Source: Kribbella caucasensis (lineage in GTDB: Bacteria; Actinomycetota; Actinomycetes; Propionibacteriales; Kribbellaceae). From it: a stretch of DNA of 64,000 nt. Under the pieces are notes generated by a model that was given only the letters and a program-made list of their open reading frames with translations, was not told where the DNA came from and ran no database searches. Of this stretch, positions 58,050 to 64,000 are shown one piece after another. A program made the position numbers and the translations under genes. Where the stretch lies: positions 98,380 to 162,379 of the forward strand of contig NZ_SNWQ01000021.1 of assembly GCF_004361855.1 (NCBI RefSeq), read 5' to 3'. Positions within the stretch are counted from its first letter, which is position 1. Every line of letters begins with the position of its first letter.

Positions 58050-60323
58050 TTAACTCGCGAGCTGCCCCGTGCCGTCGTCGGCCTCGTCCGTGTCCTGCTC
58101 GCGCCGGACGATCGCGTCACGGATCGTAGCTGGATCGACCGGCCAGCGGTTCCCGGTCGAGGGGACCTTGACCCCGTGCCCCCTCGCGAGCTCGTCGCGA
58201 AGGGACTTGCCTGTCATGCCCTGGTATGGCGCCCAGGTCGGCGCGAGCCGCTTGAGCAGCGCGGGCACGTCAGCGCTCGGCACCGGGTCATCTCCGAGGA
58301 CTTCGTCCAGGTCGGCGAGCAGGTCGCGGGTCTCGATCTCGATCCGCGCGGTGCCCGGCTTGGAGCCGCCGCGTTCGGCGATGGCGGCCATCGCCCGCTC
58401 GATCAGCGGTGTCACTTGGTCGTTCTCCCTCGACACATCGAGGAAGTACCACTGCAAGATCTCCGAGCGCTCGCCGCTGAAGCCCTTGACGATCGAGGTT
58501 CCCCGGTCGGTGCCGGGGATCAGCTCGGTTGCGCGGTGCCCGGCGGTGTAGGCGCCCTGCCCCAGCAGTGCATCGTTGGCGACGTGGTCGCTGACCGCGA
58601 ACGCGATGCCGTTGGAGCAGTTGCGGGTCACGTCACGCGGCATGGACGTGGCCGTGGGCGCCTGGGTGGACACGACGAGGTGGATACCGCGCTTGCGACC
58701 GAGCTTGACGATCTCGATCACGTACTTCTGAATCTCCTTGCCGTACGTGTCGTCGTACAGCGCAACGTGCGCCTCTTCGAGCAGCCCAACGAGCGGGTGC
58801 AGACCTACGCCCTTGTTCGCGATTTCCCTTGTGACAGAAGGGATTTCGTACTTCACGAGCAGCGCGCCGCGCGCCTGAACCTCGTCGTACAACTCCTTCA
58901 GATCGTCGCGAATCTTCTCAATCGCTTCGGCGTCGGAGCCCATCACGTAGCGGGAGCAGCGAGGCCGGAACACCTCGAAGTCGTAGTTGGTGTCCGGAAC
59001 CCAGATCCGCAGCTCTGCGGTCGGGTCGAGCGCGGCACCGATCATCATCACCCGCGCCGACGCGGACTTGCCCTGACCGGGAATGCCGCCGGTAATGGTG
59101 TTGCGCTCCGCCATCGGCGCGAGCATCGGATCACCCCGCAGCGTCCGCCCGGCCGGAACGCCCTTGAAGAAGTCGACCAAACCTCCCTCCAGCAAGGGAT
59201 ACTCGCCCGCACCTTCGGCGAGTGCGCCCTTGTCCGCGACCCACAGATCCAGGATTCCGGCCTCGCTGCCGGTGGTGGGCCAGACCTCCTTCGCAGCCCG
59301 GCTAAGCCCCGTGGCCAGCTCCGCGCGGCGACGTGCGATCTTCTCTGCCGTGACACCGGCAGGCAGCCGCACGACCGCGTGGGTGCCGCGCCCGTCGACG
59401 CGGGCCGGGGTGATGAACTGCAGCTTGAGCCCGGACTTCAGGTATTGCGTGATGGACGGGATCCGCAGCGCGTTCAGCGCGCTCGCGATCGTGGTTTCAT
59501 CGATCGCGACATCCCACGCCTGATCCCCGGTCGTGACCAGCCAGGACGGCGGTTCAGCGCGCCGCTTGCCTTCCCGCCATGCGGCCAGCACCAGCAGGAA
59601 CGGTGCGGCGATCGTAAACAGTCCCCACACGAACGCGACAGCAGCGATCACGAACCCGATCAGTCCGAAGAACCCCAACCACACACCCGTGAACGATCCG
59701 TTGCCGGTGGCCTTGGTGAGCACCGCGATCACGAACACCGCCAGCGGGACCCCGAGCACCAGCGCAGCGAACACCTTCACGACACCGACGAACAGCTTCG
59801 GCAGGTCCATCAGGCGGCGGTGACGGCGCTCGGTGGCCATCTCCTTGCGGTCAGCCCACTCCTTCAACTCTTCGCGGTCACCGGCCGCCTCAGCGGCCTT
59901 GATCTGACGGCGGTAGACACCCATGGTCGAGGCATCCCACAGCCGCTTCGCCCAGGACTCCACGCCCTGCACGACCGTGAACGACTCCCGCAGCACGACC
60001 TTGCCGACCGTCTTGGTCCGGTCATGGGTGCTGACCTTGACCACGGCGCGGGTCGCGACCTGACCAGTGGTCACGGCGCGGCGGACCAGCGCGCCCCGGT
60101 TCGCCAACCGGCGGTCCAGGTCGGCCGACTCCTCATCGGTCAGGATCTCGCCCTCGATCACTTGCACTTCCGCCGCGCCGTGAACATCCTCGGCGGGCAC
60201 CCGCTCAGCGTCCTCGTGAACGATGTCCTGAACCTCGTCCTGAAGGTTTTCGTGAACGCTGTCCTGAACAGTTTCGTGAGCATCCTCACGGCTGTCGTCG
60301 TGCAGCTTGTGGACGTTGTCCAT
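58050..60323 (-). CDS. FtsK/SpoIIIE-type DNA translocase (conjugal TraB/TraSA-like)
   Basis: Membrane-bound hexameric motor that moves double-stranded element DNA between mycelial cells. The 757-residue protein has an unusual His/Asp/Glu/Val-rich N-terminal heptad-like stretch (VHKLHDDSREDAHETVQDSV and on to about 50), two membrane helices pairs (about 175-205 and 212-250), Walker A GGIPGQGKS (412-420), Walker B LVGLLEEAHVALYDD and a C-terminal winged-helix part (YQGMTGKSLRDELARGHGVKV). ATG 60323 has an aggaggc ribosome-binding site 6 bases upstream. Confidence 0.92.
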   Translation of the reverse strand: MDNVHKLHDDSREDAHETVQDSVHENLQDEVQDIVHEDAERVPAEDVHGAAEVQVIEGEILTDEESADLDRRLANRGALVRRAVTTGQVATRAVVKVSTHDRTKTVGKVVLRESFTVVQGVESWAKRLWDASTMGVYRRQIKAAEAAGDREELKEWADRKEMATERRHRRLMDLPKLFVGVVKVFAALVLGVPLAVFVIAVLTKATGNGSFTGVWLGFFGLIGFVIAAVAFVWGLFTIAAPFLLVLAAWREGKRRAEPPSWLVTTGDQAWDVAIDETTIASALNALRIPSITQYLKSGLKLQFITPARVDGRGTHAVVRLPAGVTAEKIARRRAELATGLSRAAKEVWPTTGSEAGILDLWVADKGALAEGAGEYPLLEGGLVDFFKGVPAGRTLRGDPMLAPMAERNTITGGIPGQGKSASARVMMIGAALDPTAELRIWVPDTNYDFEVFRPRCSRYVMGSDAEAIEKIRDDLKELYDEVQARGALLVKYEIPSVTREIANKGVGLHPLVGLLEEAHVALYDDTYGKEIQKYVIEIVKLGRKRGIHLVVSTQAPTATSMPRDVTRNCSNGIAFAVSDHVANDALLGQGAYTAGHRATELIPGTDRGTSIVKGFSGERSEILQWYFLDVSRENDQVTPLIERAMAAIAERGGSKPGTARIEIETRDLLADLDEVLGDDPVPSADVPALLKRLAPTWAPYQGMTGKSLRDELARGHGVKVPSTGNRWPVDPATIRDAIVRREQDTDEADDGTGQLAS

Positions 60324-60343
60324 GAACCTGCCTCCTGTCTCGA

Positions 60344-61321
60344 TCAAGCCGCCGCACGGGCGAGGTCGCCCGCATCAGCCGCGTCGTCAGTGGTGGTCTC
60401 GACGGCCGCCGAGGCGGCCGTGGTGGTTCGGTTGCTCAGCTCGGCGCGAACGGCGGCGGCGACCTTGGCCGAAAGGCCGGCCGAACAGCCACTAACCCGG
60501 CGAGCCCACGCGGGAGTGATCTCGACGTCCGGCTCAACGGCCGCCAGGGCGTCGGCCACGTAGTCGGCCAGCAGCTTGCGGCCGTGCTTCGCCGTGGCCT
60601 TCTTGCGGGGCTTGCCGGGCTTGCGGGCCACGTGGGTAGGTTCGGACTCGGTCGGCGCCGCAGGACTCGCCACCAGAGCTGCCGGAGCGGGCGGGGTCCC
60701 TGCCCCGGCCGGTGGCATCTCCAACGACTCAGCGGCCTTCACCGGGTCAGCCAGCGCGGCCGCCTGCTCGGCCCGCAGCACCGCTTCGGTCAGCCGGTCC
60801 CGCAGAACCGGGGCGGTCTCGGCAGCACAGAACACCAACAGCGGCGGCACCGAGTGCAGCACGATCCCGGCAACGTCGAGCTTCAGGAACGACGACCACG
60901 TGTTCATCGCGTAGGTCGCGGCGAACGCGAACCGCTTCGTCCGACCGATCCACGGACCGACATCGCTCACCTGATACCGGGCGGTGATCTGCTCGGCCCG
61001 AAGAACCGCGATCAGCACCAGCGACACCATCGGGTCGAGCAGCCAGGCGGCGAACCATGCCAGCGAGAACACCGCCGCGCCACGGGCGGCGAAGTCCTGA
61101 ACGTTCACCATCGTGAACGCCAGACCGAGCACGATCCCCAGCCACATGCAGCGATCCACCTGCGTACGGATCGACTCCACCCGCAGCGCGACCACGTCAG
61201 GGTGAGTGGACAACGCACGGACCTGCGATGCCTCAGCCGCGGCGACCCGCAGCCGCTCGACACCGGACCGCTTCGCCTTGCCGGACTCACCGATCTCAGA
61301 GGTACGAACCAGGGTGCTCAT
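60344..61321 (-). CDS. Spd-like multi-pass membrane protein
   Basis: A 325-residue protein. Four hydrophobic segments (about 58-78, 82-102, 128-148 and 153-172) follow a charged N-terminus, then a long Ala/Pro/Thr-rich tail containing a basic cluster (ARKPGKPRKKATAKHGRK) and a HTH-like stretch (EITPAWARRVSGCSAGLSAK). It sits just before the translocase, as do spread (Spd) proteins of AICEs and Streptomyces plasmids, and has a DUF2637-like look. ATG overlaps the preceding gene by four bases. Confidence 0.66.
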   Translation of the reverse strand: MSTLVRTSEIGESGKAKRSGVERLRVAAAEASQVRALSTHPDVVALRVESIRTQVDRCMWLGIVLGLAFTMVNVQDFAARGAAVFSLAWFAAWLLDPMVSLVLIAVLRAEQITARYQVSDVGPWIGRTKRFAFAATYAMNTWSSFLKLDVAGIVLHSVPPLLVFCAAETAPVLRDRLTEAVLRAEQAAALADPVKAAESLEMPPAGAGTPPAPAALVASPAAPTESEPTHVARKPGKPRKKATAKHGRKLLADYVADALAAVEPDVEITPAWARRVSGCSAGLSAKVAAAVRAELSNRTTTAASAAVETTTDDAADAGDLARAAA

Positions 61322-61554
61322 GACTGGGCCTCCCGGATGGCCAGCTCGCGCCGGGCGTCATCAACAAGCCACCCCAGCGCCCACAGGTCGCCATAGGCGG
61401 TCGCAACCTCCGCAGAATCAGCCGGTGCGTCACCGCTCACCGTGTCCAGCAACGACCCGAGCCGGGCCTCAAGCTCGTCGTACAGGTCGGTCTCTTTGAC
61501 GCCCAGGCGGTTCGCCAAGATCTCACCGAAGCTCAGCGTCCGAGCACGTCTCAT
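61318..61554 (-). CDS. Small unrecognised element protein (78 aa)
   Basis: A 78-residue acidic helical protein (RARTLSFGEILANRLGVKET near the start, DTVSGDAPADSAEVATAYGD in the middle). It is the third gene of a chain in which all starts overlap the previous stop by four bases (ATGA at both ends), so it is translated with its neighbours. No family recognised. ATG 61554 is selected by the aaggagg ribosome-binding site and the overlap. Confidence 0.68.
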   Translation of the reverse strand: MRRARTLSFGEILANRLGVKETDLYDELEARLGSLLDTVSGDAPADSAEVATAYGDLWALGWLVDDARRELAIREAQS

Positions 61555-61913
61555 CGCTGGTCCTCCTTGACTCCCGTGTGGCCTTGACCGGAGATCGCGC
61601 TCTGCGCGGTGGCCAGGCACTCGCCGACCCGGCGGGCATGCTGCCCAGCCAGCAGGAGCGCATCGACGGCCAGCGCGACGCTGGCGGCTGGGTCGCCCTT
61701 GTCGTCGTACACGTCGTACGTGGTCAGCGACCGGACCAGCCCGGCACCGAGCTGGCGCGTCAACTGGTCCAGGGCGAACCCGACCTGCTGCAAGCTGCCC
61801 AGCACGTCATAGGCCACCGGAGCAGGCACCGTGCGAGAGATGGTCTCGTGGTTCAGGGATCGGATCGCCTCGTAGGCGGCATCACCGGCGCGGGCCATGT
61901 CAGCGGTGCTCAT
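61551..61913 (-). CDS. Unrecognised helical element protein (120 aa)
   Basis: A 120-residue mainly helical protein with no membrane segment. It shows AYEAIRSLNHETISRT, VLGSLQQVGFALDQLTRQLG and ALAVDALLLAGQHARRVGEC, similar in style to small helical proteins next to SpdA/Spd genes. It overlaps both neighbours by four bases. No conserved catalytic residue can be named. Inferred to take part in transfer or spread from position only. Confidence 0.66.
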   Translation of the reverse strand: MSTADMARAGDAAYEAIRSLNHETISRTVPAPVAYDVLGSLQQVGFALDQLTRQLGAGLVRSLTTYDVYDDKGDPAASVALAVDALLLAGQHARRVGECLATAQSAISGQGHTGVKEDQR

Positions 61914-62158
61914 GCCGCACCATCCGCAGCGGTCTCGTAAACGGCCAGCTCGCGGCTAGCAGCCAGGACCTTGCGCTGAGCGCGGCGGATGCGGCGGCGG
62001 TCCAGAACCGAGGCGGCCGGTCCAGCGGTGATGAAGGAAATCTCAGCGTCGAGCAGGTCCAGCTCGGCCGCGATCAGCGGCCATTCCTGCGCGATCTCGG
62101 CCAGCTCGGCGGCGGTCGGACCCTCGCTGTCGGCGGCCTGAAGGTGGATGATCTTCAC
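61910..62158 (-). CDS. DUF6284-like small element protein (82 aa)
   Basis: An 82-residue helical protein (AAELAEIAQEWPLIAAELDL, then DAEISFITAG and a basic RRRIRRAQRKVLAASRE helix). It resembles the DUF6284 family that opens AICE transfer operons. It is the first gene of the leftward transfer operon, starts at GTG 62158 with an aggag ribosome-binding site, and faces the GntR gene across the regulatory gap. Function unknown. Confidence 0.68.
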   Translation of the reverse strand: MKIIHLQAADSEGPTAAELAEIAQEWPLIAAELDLLDAEISFITAGPAASVLDRRRIRRAQRKVLAASRELAVYETAADGAA

Positions 62159-62240
62159 GGGTTGTGCTCCTGTTCGTAATGGGACGGGCGCGACCCAGAC
62201 GCCTCGGCGGGTGCCACCGCCGGGGCGTCGCTTGTTTGCT

Positions 62241-62327
62241 GCCTATAGGCCTTGGTCTACCTATGTGGCTTGTAGGAACAAGTTGCTTGAGTGACATGTT
62301 GGAACAAGCCGCATAAGCTTGTCAAGC
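62241..62327. promoter_or_regulatory. Divergent control region with paired operators CTTGT-AGGA-ACAAG
   Basis: In the gap between the transfer operon and the GntR gene: CTTGTAGGAACAAG (62269-62282, perfect inverted repeat) and CATGTTGGAACAAG (62295-62308, one mismatch in the first arm), 26 bp apart. GCTTGTCAAGC (62317-62327) is a third, related palindrome. GCCTATAGGC (62241-62250) is also palindromic. The GntR protein encoded to the right is the expected ligand, keeping transfer repressed (KorSA-like). Confidence 0.75.
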
Positions 62328-62348
62328 AGCAAACGAGAGGAATGTGGG

Positions 62349-63074
62349 ATGCCAGAGACGTTGCAAGAGCGAGTGGCGCGCTTGATTCGCGCCTCACTCG
62401 GCGAACCGGGGTCAGCCCTGCCCAGCGAGGCGGAGCTGGTGACCCGCTACGGCGCAAGCCGGAACACGGTTCGGGCCGCGCTGGCCGCTCTGGAGGCCGA
62501 AGGTCTGATCACCAGCAGCCAAGGCCGGACCCGCCGCGTCCGCGAGATCCGCCGCTGGGAATGGAAGATGGCCGAGTGGGAGAAGGCCCACAACAACGAC
62601 GGTGACGCCTGGGCGAACACCATCAAGGCTCAGGGCGGGAAGCCCGGGAACGACCTGCAAATCCTCACGATCCAGGCGCCGGCCGATGTTGCCGAAGCGC
62701 TCCAGATCCCTGTAGGAACGGCGATCCAGGCGCGCAACCGCCTGCGCTGGGTCAACGATGAGCCGCACCAGCTCAGCGACTCCTACTTCCCACCGTTCGT
62801 CACGGACGGAAACGATCTGTTCTGGAACCCCAGCGACCTCGGTGTCAACGGCGGCCTTCTGGCGGCAACCGGACACACGCAGGTCCGCTGGCACGACACC
62901 CTCACTGCTCGGATGCCAAGCGCCGATGAAGCTCAGCGCCTGATGATGGCCCCCGGCACGCCTCTGCTCGTCCACACTCGCGTCGGCTACGACGCCGAAG
63001 GTCGCCCCGTTCGCTACATGGTCTCCCGCATGGCGGCCGACCGCGTCGAAGTCTCCTACGATGTGGACGCCTGA
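62349..63074 (+). CDS. GntR/HutC-family regulator (KorSA-like)
   Basis: A 241-residue repressor. The N-terminal winged helix is ERVARLIRASLGEPGSALPS, SEAELVTRYGASRNTVRAAL, AALEAEGLITSSQGRTRRVR. The C-terminal UTRA ligand domain is seen in the VGTAIQARNRLRWVNDEPHQ stretch and the VHTRVGYDAEGRPVRYMVSR ending. Divergent from the transfer operon, the position of korSA in pSAM2-type elements, so it probably silences transfer through the paired operators at 62269 and 62295. ATG 62349 has a gagagga ribosome-binding site. Confidence 0.88.
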   Translation: MPETLQERVARLIRASLGEPGSALPSEAELVTRYGASRNTVRAALAALEAEGLITSSQGRTRRVREIRRWEWKMAEWEKAHNNDGDAWANTIKAQGGKPGNDLQILTIQAPADVAEALQIPVGTAIQARNRLRWVNDEPHQLSDSYFPPFVTDGNDLFWNPSDLGVNGGLLAATGHTQVRWHDTLTARMPSADEAQRLMMAPGTPLLVHTRVGYDAEGRPVRYMVSRMAADRVEVSYDVDA

Positions 63075-63568
63075 TGCTGATCACGCTCGACGAATCCCAC
63101 CGCCAGCTCGTCCACCAGGTCCGCGACGAGGCGGGCGAGTGGCTAGCAACAAAGGGCACCGACCAGTACCGAGGCGGCCTCGACATGGCCCAGGTCCACG
63201 CCAATATCGACAGCGACTTCGACGCCTACCCTTTCGTCGGCTGGGTGGTCAATGGCCAGGTTGTGGCCATGATGGCTCTCATTGAGCCGGAGCCTGAGTT
63301 CTGGTCACCTGAGGAACTCAAGGAGCCACAGACGTACATCAGTCGGTTCTTCGTTGTGCAGCATGGCAAGGGCTACGGTTCCGCCCTGCTGCGGGCGGTC
63401 ATCGAGCAAGCGCGGCGGGAAGGCAAGCACTGGATCCGCCTCAACTGTTGGAGCACCAACACCGAACTGCATAGGTACTACACCGCCCACGGTTTCGAGC
63501 ACGTGCGAACGTGCAACGAGCCGGGCCGAATGAGCGGTGCCCTGTTTCAGTTGCCGCTCACTAGCTAG
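63074..63568 (+). CDS. GNAT acetyltransferase, coupled to the GntR gene
   Basis: A 164-residue N-acetyltransferase with core ISRFFVVQHGKGYGSALLRAVIEQARREGK (split over about 87-116; the acetyl-CoA loop is QHGKGYGSALL) and the C-terminal RLNCWSTNTELHRYYTAHGF motif. Its ATG overlaps the GntR stop by one base (TGATG), so the two are co-expressed. In pSAM2-like elements a Nudix (Pif) gene often occupies this place; here a GNAT gene does. Acceptor unknown. Confidence 0.82.
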   Translation: MLITLDESHRQLVHQVRDEAGEWLATKGTDQYRGGLDMAQVHANIDSDFDAYPFVGWVVNGQVVAMMALIEPEPEFWSPEELKEPQTYISRFFVVQHGKGYGSALLRAVIEQARREGKHWIRLNCWSTNTELHRYYTAHGFEHVRTCNEPGRMSGALFQLPLTS

Positions 63569-64000
63569 GTCGTGACCGCGTGTGTCCCGCGGAGGCAACC
63601 CAACAACAGTTGGGCCACTGCTGGCAATCGCTCTTCGAGCCAGTACCAGATTGCAAGTTGGAGATGCTCTAACAGTTTCGTGAGGTTCTCGACCATCCGC
63701 TTAAGATCCGAGGGCCTCTTGCTGCGTCCCACGTCGACAGGATCCGCTTTCCAGTGAGCAACATCGTTGCGCTTTTCTCGAATTTCCCTCAAGAGCAGGG
63801 CGTCATTCGGATGATTGCGCCAATCACCGGTCAAGCCGAGTAGTGCCCAGATCGCCTGGAAGTGCGTACCGTGAATAGTTGTCCCGTCCGCCAATACGAA
63901 CAAACTGGCTCTTCGATCTTGACCGGGCACGACACGCGGTCTCTGCCTGCGGGGTAGGGGCTCGTGGCCTCTGAACACTGGCTGTTGTCGAGACAGTTCA
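63565..64000 (-). CDS. HEPN-like protein, 5' end outside window
   Basis: The frame is open from the window edge, so the listed start is not the true one; at least 145 residues are present. A helix ends in LLREIREKRNDVAHWKADPVDV, which contains R-x4-H (RNDVAH), the active-site motif of HEPN ribonuclease domains, and the C-terminal part is one long helix (LKRMVENLTKLLEHLQLAIW). The coding sequence is less GC-rich than its neighbours, suggesting recent acquisition. HEPN proteins are often toxins or defence effectors, but this motif alone is not proof. It converges on the GNAT gene with a four-base overlap. Confidence 0.6.
   Translation of the reverse strand, partial: ELSRQQPVFRGHEPLPRRQRPRVVPGQDRRASLFVLADGTTIHGTHFQAIWALLGLTGDWRNHPNDALLLREIREKRNDVAHWKADPVDVGRSKRPSDLKRMVENLTKLLEHLQLAIWYWLEERLPAVAQLLLGCLRGTHAVTT

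Larger units (their letters stand above)
53085..64000. mobile_element. Actinomycete integrative and conjugative element (AICE), right end outside window
   Basis: Begins at the tRNA-Ser 3' end and runs to the window edge. Modules in order: integrase and excisionase; replication (RepA-like ATPase, primase-polymerase); small accessory proteins; FtsK-type DNA translocase with a Spd-like membrane protein; a four-gene upstream run; divergent GntR/HutC regulator; and cargo (GNAT, HEPN-like). This is the pSAM2-like AICE plan, which moves double-stranded DNA with one translocase and replicates autonomously, but with a Prim-Pol initiator in place of RepSA. Base composition falls near the right edge. 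Confidence 0.85.

Noticed and set aside
58176..60563. 795-codon plus-strand frame opposite the translocase
   Set aside because: Antisense shadow of the FtsK-type gene, with no domain motif and composition typical of a high-GC reverse frame.
53112..64000. A second copy of the tRNA-Ser 3' end (attR)
   Set aside because: Not found in the window; the right boundary of the element must lie beyond 64000 or be diverged.

Overview
The window is 64 kb of high-GC chromosomal DNA from an actinobacterium. Support comes from frequent GTG starts, a serine/threonine kinase, an F420-type oxidoreductase, a lysC-asd pair, a TrmB/LuxR-type regulator and an actinomycete integrative element. The gene content suggests a Kribbella-like member of the Nocardioidales, but that placement is an impression, not a proof.

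Left part (1-18 kb): a broken IS481-type transposase runs off the left edge. It is followed by lipB, a CBM9-like protein, a TPR protein, the scoAB CoA-transferase pair, a DUF2975/XRE pair behind a nested inverted-repeat promoter, a secreted X-Pro dipeptidyl-peptidase and a PfkB kinase. A divergent locus at 9.1-11.7 kb couples a NrtR-type Nudix regulator to an SPFH protein and an NAD-kinase-like protein, with two identical operators between them. Then come a tandem HD-GYP/LuxR fusion, a cupin, an exported unknown, an SDR/XRE divergent pair and a secreted trypsin-like protease.

Middle part (18-53 kb): a TrmB/LuxR regulator, lysC-asd, ArsR and MerR regulators with recognisable operators, an MFS transporter, SOS-controlled dinB, a Ser/Thr kinase, and the housekeeping block dnaX - ybaB - recR - DUF5063. 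These are followed by rfbA, an acyl-CoA ligase, a PepSY membrane protein, and a four-carbon sugar-acid catabolic operon (GntR, MFS, DUF1537 kinase, class II aldolase, beta-hydroxyacid dehydrogenase) behind both a CRP-type and a GntR-type site. Further on are a group 2 sigma factor, a metallo-hydrolase/MarR pair with a perfect 20-bp palindrome, a NarL-type two-component system whose kinase is split by an in-frame TGA, an acyl-CoA dehydrogenase, nadE, the SRP RNA, an LLM oxidoreductase, a GNAT protein and tRNA-Ser(GGA).

Right part (53-64 kb): an actinomycete integrative and conjugative element (AICE) starts at the 3' end of tRNA-Ser. It carries tyrosine integrase, excisionase, a RepA-like ATPase, a primase-polymerase, small element-specific proteins, an FtsK-type DNA translocase, a Spd-like membrane protein and a four-gene 5' run, all read leftward. 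A divergent GntR/HutC regulator with paired operators, a GNAT protein and a HEPN-like gene lie at the right edge. The element's far attachment site is not in the window.
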